Shown here in pieces: positions 18,901 to 27,897 of a DNA stretch of 64,000 bases. A model generated the notes under the pieces. That model made no database searches and had not been told where the DNA came from. It saw only the letters and a program-made list of their open reading frames with translations. Numbering within the stretch: position 1 is the stretch's first letter; every line of letters begins with the position of its first letter. This stretch comes from Paulinella micropora (Eukaryota; Cercozoa; Imbricatea; Euglyphida; Paulinellidae), in the NCBI GenBank assembly GCA_019918135.1, contig WBZZ01005569.1, forward strand, positions 110,168-174,167, written 5' to 3'. Both the position numbers and the translations under genes were made by a program.

Positions 18901-21062
18901 CCGCCGCCGCTGTCGCTCAGAAACAGCCCCGGCAGTCGCAGGCGATGTGCCTCCTGCTCGACCAGCTCCCGCCCTACACGGGCAGCTAGCTCCGTCGTGT
19001 GTACGCCGTAGTCCTGGGCACAACCCGTCCCCTCTATTCGATACCGCCAGCGCGCCGGGGCGCCGCTGGCGGCAGGGCGCACGCAGAAAGTCGCGGAGGA
19101 GGAGGCCGCAATGTATGTCGGCCGGCACGATACCGCCCACTCGTGCTCGCCTTGACAGCCAGGGGGGCCCGACACGCTTACGTGCAGCACGCCGCCATTA
19201 CTGAGCGGTTCAGTGCCAGCGCTAGCCAGCAAGGCATGGTCAGGCCGCAGCTCGTACCACACACCGACGCTCACGTTTAGGGTCGCGCACGTCCCCGTCG
19301 CGTTGGCCGCCGAGTCGCCCCACAGGCGTCCCACCGTGCTGGCGCCGCTGTTGCAGGCGCGGCGGCCGGGCTGGTGCCTGTACAGCGCCTGCAGAAAGTC
19401 ACCGCCGGCTGCCGCCGGCGGTGCAGCCGAAAACTCCAGCTCCTCGGCCGTCAGCCTGGGCGAGAAACCTGCGCCTGCACTCTCTGGCGCGACCAGCGGC
19501 AGCCGCACGCGGTACAACTCTACGCGGGGGAGCCACGGGGGTTCGGAGCCTGAGCCGGGAGACGCCACGGGGACGCGCCCCGCCGCGCCCTGCGCGCAAC
19601 GCAACAACGGAGGCGTGTTGTCTATCACCACCGTAAAGTTGCACCAGACCCTACTATCCCCGCCCCCCGACTCGTTCGCAGAGATGTCGGCCGCTACCCG
19701 GTACTCTCCCTCCGGCAGCCAGGGGGGCCCGTCAGGGCTGCTCAGCATCAGCGGGCCAAAGTATGCCTCCAGTTCGGCCGAGAGCCCGCGCAGCCCAGCC
19801 GGCGCTAGTTGCTGCGCAAAGCCGCCAGAGCTCCACCCCTGCGCTATTCGATCCGCCCACCCTCCCGCTCCGGCAGCGGTGTCCATTCCTTGCTCGTACG
19901 CCAGCTGCAGCGCTGCGCCCCACTCGGGCGGCCCGTCGTAACCACGTGCGCGCAGGGTCTGCCCACAAACCTCCTCGATCCCGGCAGGGCCGCCGTCGCT
20001 GACCCGCACCGAAAAGGCACAGACCCCCACGTTCCCGGCCCAGTCCTCGCACTCATACCACACCTGCCACTCGCCGACACGCCCAAGACATACTCCGCCA
20101 GCGAGTCGTCCGTAACACCCCCCCCCCCCCCCCCGGGGGGCTCTGCCGCCAATGCCACCAAAGTTCTTTCGCCCCGCGCCCCGCCCGGCGGAGTCACCGT
20201 CCGCCACAGCGCGCGCACACCGCGCGCGCCCGCCTCCGTCCGCTGTGGTGGCCCGCAGTCGAACCAAACGGGCGCTGCCGCCGCCAGCCTCGTCCCCGAC
20301 GTGCTCTTGGCAAGGTTTATTTCTAGGGCCTGGGCGGGGCAGCCCTGGCTCCAGGGCGGCAACACGTCAAACTCACAGCGCTCCCCCTCGTGCTCCAGCC
20401 CCGTGCAGACACTATCGGGGACGTGCGCGACCCAGGGCTTGGACACCTCGCACCGACAGAAATTGCTACCCCCACCCTCGCCCTCCCCCCCGGCGGCAAT
20501 GACGCAAACAAAGCCGTGGCAGTGCTCGTCCCTTGTGCAGGCGTGACGAGTCTCCAGCGCCGCGCTCAGTTCCAGCCCCCCGCCTGTCGCCGGCAACTCC
20601 ACCGTAAAGTCTACCAAACGGCAGACGTGTACCCGCGCCGTCTATTATCACCGTGATGATGATGCTCAGAGTCCCCGCCAGCCAAACTACGCCCGAATCC
20701 CGATACTGCAACAAACCCGCACAGTCACTCGCGTAGGGCACGTACACTTGGTAGCGCTCCCAACAGCCGTCGCCGCCCTCCTCCTCCCCCCCTTCTCTGC
20801 GCACGTACGTTAACGCCCGGCCAACCGTTGCCTCGCCACACTCCAGCCCCTCAATAGAAACCACAGACATGCCTTTCCATATCTCCAATTCCAGCACCAC
20901 TAAAGGCTCGCTGATATATCTGCCCACACCCAGGCTAGAAAGGAGCCTCACAACGCTAGTACTGTTATTAATGCCCGCGTTGCCGTCTACAGATAGTGTA
21001 CAGTCTGCGTCTGCAAAAACGGCACAGAAAGCTAGCAGCCGGACCACCAGGATAGCCAGCAT
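12989..21062 (-). CDS. Giant HYR-repeat type I membrane glycoprotein, split over several frames
   Basis: One continuous minus-strand coding stretch of about 8 kb (some 2,650 residues) that changes frame several times. It starts at ATG 21062 with a signal peptide (MLAILVVRLLAFCAVFA). The body holds many hyalin-repeat-like units: D-x-x-PP-x-x-x-CP at the start and A-x-D-x-x-GN-x-x-x-C near the end, for example DKEPPSLSCPD with DAGGNTGYCQFRVWV, and DHTPPAFSNCP with DEAGNNASC. Asn-X-Ser/Thr sites are abundant. A transmembrane helix (ILGAAAGLAVILLFVYFI) lies near 13640, followed by a tail. The frame changes near 20.6, 20.1, 17.3 and 14.65 kb often fall at G/C runs. HYR domains mediate adhesion, so a virion or cell-surface adhesin is likely. 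Confidence 0.7.
13165..13226 (-). repeat. GEVGEI coding tandem repeat in glycoprotein tail
   Basis: The trinucleotide-like alternation of CTCGCCGAT and CTCGCCGAC gives a run of GEVGEI-type hexapeptides in the acidic cytoplasmic tail of the HYR protein. Confidence 0.75.
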
Positions 21063-21109
21063 CTTTCTTCCGCTGAATGCTTTTTCTTTTTTTTTGATAA
21101 AGCACAATC

Positions 21110-21240
21110 AGCTCCTCCCCCTCCCCTCCCCTCTTCTTCCCTCTTCTCCCCCCTCCCTCTTTTCCCCTCCCTCTCCCCCCCACCCTCCTCTCTCCTCGTC
21201 CCACCCCTGCGAGCTCCCTCCCCCCCCCCCTCCTTGTGCT
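21110..21240. repeat. Pyrimidine/C-rich intergenic tract
   Basis: CT- and C-rich run on the plus strand between the start of the giant glycoprotein gene (21062, minus) and the 3' end of the kinase gene. On the minus strand it is a G-rich purine tract upstream of the glycoprotein start. Confidence 0.75.
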
Positions 21241-21247
21241 CTTCTTC

Positions 21248-22159
21248 TTATTTTGCTTTTTCTTCTTTTTCTTCTTCGGCCCGACGAAGCATTTCCGTAT
21301 GACACTGGCGCAAAATGTCAATGATCTGAGTATAGGCTTCCGACCCTGGCAAAGGAGCTGATTCTTGGCATACTCGCATGTATTGCCGAAACAGCTCACC
21401 CCACCAGTCACCCAACAAAGGGCTATGCGCCAATTCTCTCTTGGCGGCTTCTATCCTCGTGGCCCTAGCGCTGGAAGATTCTTTCTTTCGGTGCCTACCG
21501 CTGGACCAAGGCAGTATGCCATGGAGAATCTGAAATAGAACATAGCCAAGGCTCCACAGGTCGTCTCGCTGACAGGCCTTCTTGGACCCGTGGCAGTCGG
21601 GACTCATGTAAGCAAGAGTACCCGCCGCGTGCCGACCCGAACAGGTGCTCTCTTGGAATGGATCGACGGACAAGCCAAAGTCGATCAGGCAAGGCCCCCC
21701 TTGCTCCCGTAACAGTATGTTTGCAGGCTTGATGTCCCGGTGGATATAGCCCTCAGAGTGAAGGCCGGCAAGTCCAGCCACGAGCGCCGGCAGTGCGCCG
21801 AGCGCCCGCGCCCGTTCCTGGAGCGAGCCTTTCCTGAGAAGCGCCTCCAGAGATAAGGGAACGTGTTCCATGACCAGCACGCCCTGCCCGTCCATGTCAA
21901 AGCGCAGCAAGGGCTGCGGGAAAAAGTCTGCGGGGCATGAGTGCACGCGCTGCAAAGAGAACAGCAGGCGGGCTTCGTCCACTTGGTTCTTGTGATATTT
22001 CTGGATTTTGATGGCTACGTAAGGGTGCTTGCTGCTCTTGATACTATCTTGCGCCAGCCACACAACTCCGAAGCCACCGTAGCCCAATACCCGTTTGAGC
22101 TCCCATCGATTAAAAAGCATTTTCCCAGGACTCAACATGGAATTCTCGGGGCGGGGCAT
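21248..22159 (-). CDS. Serine/threonine protein kinase
   Basis: About 303 residues from ATG 22159, chosen because the upstream frame is poly-Pro from a G-tract. All core kinase elements are visible: glycine loop GYGGFGVVW (residues 26-34), catalytic Lys in VAIKIQK (51), HRDIKPAN (140-147), DFG in LIDFGLS (160-162), a SPD in place of APE (186-188) and DDLWSLGYVLF (199-209). The C terminus is Lys/Glu-rich. It looks catalytically active and complete. Viral kinases of this type phosphorylate virion or host proteins; the substrate cannot be read from sequence. Confidence 0.9.
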   Translation of the reverse strand: MPRPENSMLSPGKMLFNRWELKRVLGYGGFGVVWLAQDSIKSSKHPYVAIKIQKYHKNQVDEARLLFSLQRVHSCPADFFPQPLLRFDMDGQGVLVMEHVPLSLEALLRKGSLQERARALGALPALVAGLAGLHSEGYIHRDIKPANILLREQGGPCLIDFGLSVDPFQESTCSGRHAAGTLAYMSPDCHGSKKACQRDDLWSLGYVLFQILHGILPWSSGRHRKKESSSARATRIEAAKRELAHSPLLGDWWGELFRQYMRVCQESAPLPGSEAYTQIIDILRQCHTEMLRRAEEEKEEKAK

Positions 22160-22202
22160 TTTTTTTATTGGGGGAGAAGAAGGCCTACTCCACCTTATGT
22201 CC

Positions 22203-22333
22203 CCCCGTTTGCAGAAAAGGACCGAGAGAGGAGGGGGGGGGGGAGGGAGAAGAGAGGGCGAGGGAGAAAGAAAAAGAAGGGGGGGGGGGGGAAGGGGGGG
22301 GGAGAACAAAGGTTTTTTTTACCCCTCCCCCCA
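22203..22333. repeat. G-rich tract upstream of the kinase gene
   Basis: Alternating G runs and GA-rich purines, then a short T run and C run. It lies between the kinase start and the left end of the DNA transposon and continues in the flank on the other side of the transposon (31146-31165), so it was one tract before insertion. Confidence 0.7.
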
Positions 22334-22342
22334 CCCTTCCTC
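22334..22342. repeat. Putative 9-bp target-site duplication, left copy
   Basis: CCCTTCCTC directly abuts the left end of the transposon; the same nine bases abut the right end at 31146-31154. The flank is C/T-rich, so chance identity is possible, but both copies sit exactly at the inverted-repeat boundaries. Confidence 0.6.
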
Positions 22343-22560
22343 ATATTAACTATGGATTCACAAAAATGTGATGTCACGTTTTAAGTCTAATCAAGTCTGT
22401 TTAAGTCGAATTTTTCAAAATATAAATAAAGCATGCCGGATCATTTAAAACAGCTAAAACACGATGGAAAACATTTAATTTAATGATATCCAACGTTTTT
22501 TCAATAATAAAGTAATATGGAAGGTGGAAGTTTTACTTGTCCGTACCGGTCCGGCCCCCC
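22343..22560 (+). repeat. Left terminal inverted repeat
   Basis: Pairs with the reverse complement of 30930-31145. Shared blocks include GTCACGTTTTAAGTCTA, TTTTTCAAAATATAAA, GGATCATTTA and AAACATTTAATTTAATGATA; similarity fades around 215 bp. Confidence 0.9.
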
Positions 22561-23005
22561 CCCCCCTACCTACCAACGCGACTAAGTGCGGTCTTCCTAC
22601 CTTGATATTTCATTAAACACAATCAAAACTACTTTAAAAACATCTAATCTAATCATATGAAATGATTTGGCAAGCGAGGAAATGATTTGGGAGGTGGCTG
22701 TGCGGGTGGGGTGACCGGTACCGACCACCCCCCCCCCCCGCCACCTACCAATGCGACTAAGTGCGGTCTTCCTACCTTGGTATTTCATCAAAAACAATCA
22801 AAACTACTTTAAAAATATCTAATCTAATCATATGAAATGATTTGACAAGCGAGGAAATGATTTGGGAGGTGGCTGTGCGGGTGGGGTGACCGGTACCGAC
22901 CACCCCCCCCCCCCCCCGCCGCCACCTACCAATGCGACTAAGTGCGGTCATCCTACCTTGGTATTTCATCAAAAACAATCAAAACTAGTTTGAAAAATCT
23001 GATCT
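22545..23005. repeat. Subterminal tandem repeats, about 178-bp unit
   Basis: Two full copies and one partial copy of a unit containing GCGACTAAGTGCGGTC (at about 22578, 22754 and 22935), an AT-rich block with CATATGAAATGATTTG, and a C run next to GACCGGTACCGACC. The period is 176-181 bp, the difference lying in the C run. No coding sense. This fills the left non-coding end of the transposon. Confidence 0.85.
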
Positions 23006-23029
23006 AACAGATATTCTGTAATTTCCATA

Positions 23030-25921
23030 TCAATCATCTTCGTTTCCCGAAAATTCAAAGTCTGAATAACCTGCCAGCGCATTCTGCTCCTCCAGCCTGT
23101 CTAAGTCGTCGCTTTCTTCGGCCTGGGATTCTACAACTATGTGCTCCCATACACGAGTTACAAGCGCTGGCTTATTCCCGGAAGTCGGGAGACCCTTAGC
23201 TTGACAATATTTTTTTAGAAGCTCGACAGTCACACCAGGCATCTTGCCAAACTTCTCCTCATTGAGACCCTGACTTACCGCTTCGGCACATTTAGTCTCA
23301 ATCTCAAGCACAGGATCTTTTTCAATTCCAATGCTGGCACATTCCTTCTCCTCCTCACTCGTCATAGCACGCGAGCCAGGATATGTTTTGGGATGCTTGG
23401 GTGTGGGCTTGCTGGAATAGATGAGGTGTTTGGGCAACCGGGCACTTTCGGCCGGAGTGAGTTGATCCCTATCCTTCCTTGCTTGGAACCTTGCACGGGG
23501 AACAGACCAAAGGTCCGGAGGGATTTCATCAAGAACTCTGATGTTCTTAGCCACCCATGCATGCCCTCGCTTGTCTTCCACAGGCCCGATACTAGCGGGA
23601 TAACCAGGCAGCCCATCCTGACCATACTTTCCTTCCCTCCGTATGTTAGTAAACTGGTATGTGAGCATATACTCACGCATTAGCTGCACTTCCTGGTCGC
23701 TCATGTGACCAGAGTTGAAAATTGAAGTAAGATCTTCTTTCTGCTGGTCAGTGACCCACTGAACAGGAGGGAGCGGGTTCGGGCGTTCAAGGATGGGTTC
23801 CCTGATATAGAGATTGAGTGGGGGACCGCCAGGCTCGCCACCCTCTCCGCACCAGCAGGGATCTGCGTCGCCCTGCTGTTTATACTCGGCGGTTGGCATG
23901 CCACATTCCTCGGAGGACGCGGTGTACTGCCAAGACAACGGTTTGTTGGTGTGCTTAGCATTGGGGTTAACACACGGTGCAAAGTACTTTTCCCAGTCGT
24001 AGCTCTGAGTGAGGAGCAACAAAACCACCCGCCGCTGGCTGTTGCGGTATCCAAGCATCATCTTGTAGAGGCCTTGCGCGAGGTTAGTAGTGGTGAGAGT
24101 CTTGTTCCAACCAAAGTGTCTGGTTATGTAATGTCTCTGGTCTTGGATGTTGTGGGTGTGGTGACGGGGGCACCGGTTGGTACGGACACGGTTTTTCCAA
24201 TTCACTTTGCAGAGATGACAGTAAAACATCTGCGCATGCACCGCAGTGTTATCGCCTGCACCATCTACCTCAAGGTCGAGCTCGTCAGCAGACATAGTCA
24301 CGGGATCAAACAGATCGGCACGCAGCAGATGGTAAAGGAACGTGATATTAGAGTTGGCACTGTGCGCGATGCCGGGGCCATGCACCAGGATGTACTCAAT
24401 CTTACCGCCAAAATTAATAGCACCGCCCCACATGAGCTCCATAACCCTCCTGTTCTTGAAGCCATCAAGAACGCGACGTGCGGATGGTATGTAGAAAGGT
24501 TTGGACATATCAATCGTAAAACAAGACAGCCACTGGTGTGCTACGGCGGCTTGTGTGATACGATTCTGGTGATGTCTACGGCAGATTTGGTGAATTTTAT
24601 GATGCAATTCGTTCCTTGCTTTGAACTCAGCTGCGCTGAGCTCTCCTGAAAACCCCGCATCTCGTTCCATCATAAGGTCCCAGCACGTCTGGCACACACC
24701 GTACTCCCCCTTGCGCATCTCTTTTACGTGCGACCAATCACGCTTCTGGACCTTTTTCACTGCTTTCTTGGAGGGGGGAGGTCCATTTGGCTTCCCAATA
24801 CCAGGGATCTCTTTTTCCCACTCCTTGCAGATGTATGAGAACATGTTCTCAAAGTCATCTATCTTCTGTAGATGCCAGATACCGTCAGCTATGGTCTCTA
24901 CGTTTTTCACAAAGTAGTCGAACATTATGCTGTATATCCAGTCATCCTGACATATACGCCCTGAATGCGAGCCTCCGCTGAGATAAAATTGTTTGTTGCG
25001 GTTGTAAAGTCCGAGAGCGAGGCTCATAGTTCTATTTCCTATGCCATGATAACGCTGCCACATGCGCCTGCATACCGGGCGCCCTCGAATTCGGTACTGT
25101 CTGACTCCGTCAAGGTCAAAAGCTTCTACCTGTGACGCCGTCCAGGAAGTGAGCTCTTTCATCGATTTGCACACATTTTTTATGCGTGCTTGTATGCAGT
25201 GTTCAGTAGATACGAACATAAAGCAATATCGATCTTTGCAGCATGCCGAATGAAGCTCATGATCAAGCTGTGCTAGAGTTATGCCTAGTAAACGTTCTCT
25301 CGCTGCCGGTCGAATCTCTTGCGCAGTTCCTCGCTTTCTTTTGCGCATGATATAAGCTCTGGCGGTTTTACGGGCGACCTTTCTTCTCTGGATCGGAGCA
25401 TCGTATCGGACATACAACTTCAAGTCCTCGACTTCCTGCTCCGACAGTTGTGCACCGCTAGAGCTATCGGGAGTTGTGGTGGAAGTCTTAGACGCTGCCT
25501 GGCGGCGGAGAGTCGGAGCAATGGTATTAGTAAAGGTTGGGAAATGAGGGGGTTGTATATGCAGCCCACCAGTTGAAGTTCCAGAGACAACACGCCTCGC
25601 TGCGCTGCTGCTGCTATTACTACTGCTGCTAGAACTCACACTGCTAGAACTCGCAGTGGTGGATGAGAAAGAGGCGGATAAACCAGTAGTTGATGGCAGA
25701 TCATAGTGTTTTCTGAAGCGAGCTAGGGGATCCGGGGCTGGGGAAGATGCGGGAGCTAGAGGGGGACGTAAGCCAGCCGGTACTGGTGCGCTGCCTGCCT
25801 CCTCCCTTCGGTCTTGCCTCTTAAATCGTGCTAAAGGATCTAGCTTTTTCTTCATAGAGAAGCTTTGCAGGCATATAAATGCGGGCGCAAGTCCCAACAA
25901 CAATGGCAAAGTGAAACGCAT
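23030..25921 (-). CDS. Transposase-like protein, DUF7869-like RNase H-fold core with C-terminal SAP domain
   Basis: A single intact frame of 963 residues; ATG at 25921, or the ATG 22 codons later if the first hydrophobic stretch is not used. The N terminus has two DPLARF+K motifs. The core has a CFTIDMSKPFYIPS strand (Asp near residue 471), LEVDGAGDN (Asp near 551) and an HTHNIQDQRH motif (near 587-596). This D, D-x-x-x-x-N, HTH-x-x-x-D spacing is what I know from DUF7869-type integrase-like proteins. A Cys pair (GVCQTCWDLM) precedes it. Near residues 892-928 the segment MPGVTVELLKKYCQAKGLPT fits a SAP DNA-binding domain. As the only enzyme-like gene in a TIR element it is the likely transposase. 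Confidence 0.75.
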   Translation of the reverse strand: MRFTLPLLLGLAPAFICLQSFSMKKKLDPLARFKRQDRREEAGSAPVPAGLRPPLAPASSPAPDPLARFRKHYDLPSTTGLSASFSSTTASSSSVSSSSSSNSSSSAARRVVSGTSTGGLHIQPPHFPTFTNTIAPTLRRQAASKTSTTTPDSSSGAQLSEQEVEDLKLYVRYDAPIQRRKVARKTARAYIMRKRKRGTAQEIRPAARERLLGITLAQLDHELHSACCKDRYCFMFVSTEHCIQARIKNVCKSMKELTSWTASQVEAFDLDGVRQYRIRGRPVCRRMWQRYHGIGNRTMSLALGLYNRNKQFYLSGGSHSGRICQDDWIYSIMFDYFVKNVETIADGIWHLQKIDDFENMFSYICKEWEKEIPGIGKPNGPPPSKKAVKKVQKRDWSHVKEMRKGEYGVCQTCWDLMMERDAGFSGELSAAEFKARNELHHKIHQICRRHHQNRITQAAVAHQWLSCFTIDMSKPFYIPSARRVLDGFKNRRVMELMWGGAINFGGKIEYILVHGPGIAHSANSNITFLYHLLRADLFDPVTMSADELDLEVDGAGDNTAVHAQMFYCHLCKVNWKNRVRTNRCPRHHTHNIQDQRHYITRHFGWNKTLTTTNLAQGLYKMMLGYRNSQRRVVLLLLTQSYDWEKYFAPCVNPNAKHTNKPLSWQYTASSEECGMPTAEYKQQGDADPCWCGEGGEPGGPPLNLYIREPILERPNPLPPVQWVTDQQKEDLTSIFNSGHMSDQEVQLMREYMLTYQFTNIRREGKYGQDGLPGYPASIGPVEDKRGHAWVAKNIRVLDEIPPDLWSVPRARFQARKDRDQLTPAESARLPKHLIYSSKPTPKHPKTYPGSRAMTSEEEKECASIGIEKDPVLEIETKCAEAVSQGLNEEKFGKMPGVTVELLKKYCQAKGLPTSGNKPALVTRVWEHIVVESQAEESDDLDRLEEQNALAGYSDFEFSGNEDD

Positions 25922-26008
25922 CTAGTAGAGTACCTAGTATGCGTGCTTATTTGCATGCATACGTATACATGCGTAACATTGCATACATGTACACATACAC
26001 TGAAAAAA

Positions 26009-26060
26009 ACAATAGATAGATAGATAGACAGATAGATAGATAGATAGATCGATAGATAGA
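26009..26060. repeat. (GATA)n microsatellite
   Basis: About a dozen GATA units with a few substitutions, running into GA-rich sequence up to about 26130. Confidence 0.9.
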
Positions 26061-26784
26061 GAGAGAAAGAGAGAAAGAGGAAAGAGAGAGATAGATAGAG
26101 ATAGAAGAGAGAAAGAGAAGAGAGAAGAGGGGGGGGGGCTGCCCAGCACAGCTTTTTTAACTAGAAATGAAAAAACAACGCTTAATAATAGGCAAATGGG
26201 TTATTATTCACAGCTAGAGAACAAGTAAATGGAAGTCTGTGCAAGGTTAGAATGATAAACTAGCATGGAATGATGAGGAGAGCACAGACCAACAAGTACG
26301 CAGGAATTCAGCGGTCAGGTGGTTGACTCAGTCTAAAAAACACAAAAGATTATATAAAAGAAAGAAGAATAGGCAGAAAGCTTTATTATATGATTAGTCA
26401 AGTCTGAGTTACATTTCTAGTACCATCCTGTTCGACGTGCAAGATGTAGGACTGGAAAACAAAAATCTGCGCTGCGCAGGTACGACTTCCACAACTCTAA
26501 GAGACAAAATAGGTACAGACATACAAAAATAGTGTTTGTCAGAGCTTGACACCTAGGATACCTAACTCTGTGATCAGTAAAGAGGAGCTAACCAGCCTCA
26601 GGGGCCACGTTTCCACCGGAAGAAACTTGCGCAGCGCAATCTGAACCAAAAAGTTGTGGGACAGTATTTACAGAAAGTAATGCATTACATTGAACAAAAA
26701 ATTGACACAGACCTTCCTAAACATGTGTTCTATCTCGTGAGAGTACATAAACGCTTTTGGGAGTGTAGCTGGATAAAAGCAAAT

Positions 26785-27110
26785 GAAAAGAAAAACCATT
26801 TCCTGCGTAAATTTGGGATTTTCGGTTGTTTTCCTATACATACATTGCAAGGAAAGCAATAAAAAAGAAACAAACTTAGCGCAGACTTGTACAATGATGA
26901 AATAAAGGTCTGTGATAAAAAAGCAAAAAAAAAAAAAAAAAAGATCAGAAACAACAGAAGAAAAGAGAGAGCGACAATTTCCTGCGCAAATTTGGGGTTT
27001 TTGGTTGTTTTCCTATACATACATTGCAAGGAAAGCCAATAAAAAAGAAACAAACTTATCACAGACTTGTAATATGATGAAACAAAGGTCTGTGATAAAA
27101 AAAGCAAGCA
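26785..27110. repeat. Imperfect direct repeat, two copies of about 150 bp
   Basis: Copies at about 26785-26930 and 26965-27110 share TTTTCCTATACATACATTGC, AAAAAAGAAACAAACTTA and AAGGTCTGTGATAAAAAA. They lie in the divergent promoter region of the transposon. Confidence 0.85.
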
Positions 27111-27302
27111 AAATGGATCAGAAACAGCAGAAGAGAAGAGAGAAGGACATGTAGAAGGCGTCAAGAAAAGAGTTCTTTGTGTTCCGAAAAATACGGTCGT
27201 TGCCGCTTTTCTTTGCCCGTAACCGGCGCAGGTCACATTTTGCGCTGACGAGGACACGCAAGTAGTGCTGCAGTTATTTTTGGTTCTTGCTGGGCAGTCC
27301 AG

Positions 27303-27862
27303 ATGGAAAACAAGAAGGGCGAGGATGTGTCTAAGTTGTTGGCGTACAGACGAGACGAAACTCACAAAGTTTTTTGGCTGGTAGAGATGAATGACAAAAG
27401 TCAAGACTGGAAGCCGGACGAGGAATTGCGTCAGAGAGACGATTGGGTCAGTCTATCCTGCCTCGTAACCATCCCAAACGCTAATACGCTGGGTTTCCTG
27501 CCTGTGCACATGGTGCAGTACTTTGACAATGCAGGGCACCCAGGAAAACAGTCCATGTGGGAAAATGCTCCAAAGGAGCCAGAGAGTTGGGAGATGCGGA
27601 GAGGGAATAGACAGAGGAAGGAGAGAATGAGACTTGAGCCAGAAATGGAAGAAGATGAAGAAATTGATGAGGAGAAGAAAGAAAAAGGAAAGAAGAAAGA
27701 AAAAAAAAACAAAGAAAGAAGTCAGCAGCCAAAAGACAGAAGCAAGCCAGCAGCGGGAGGAATGGGGGAGCGAAGAAAGGAGATGAAGAGGAGGAGGAAG
27801 GAGAAGAAGAAGAAGAAGAAGAAGAAGAAGAAGAAGAAGAAGAAGAAGAAGAAGAAGAAACA

Positions 27863-27897
<35 letters not shown>

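Larger units (their letters stand above)
25922..27302. other. Non-coding divergent region of the transposon
   Basis: About 1.4 kb between the transposase start (minus) and the next plus-strand gene. It holds a GATA microsatellite, a GA-rich stretch, a G run, an AT-rich middle and a direct repeat of about 150 bp. Short open frames exist but look like chance. It probably carries the divergent promoters of the two transposon genes. Confidence 0.6.

Noticed and set aside
14627-20267. Treating the 875- and 979-codon frames as separate genes
   Set aside because: Neither has a convincing own start; HYR units and glycosylation sites run across the joins, so they are parts of one gene.
22341-22352. 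TA or TTA as the transposon target duplication
   Set aside because: The bases next to the inverted repeats do not match on the two sides; the 9-bp CCCTTCCTC fits both borders better.
26656-26862. 68-codon frame as a small transposon gene
   Set aside because: Half of it lies in the imperfect direct repeat, its second copy is not open in the same frame, and no motif is visible.
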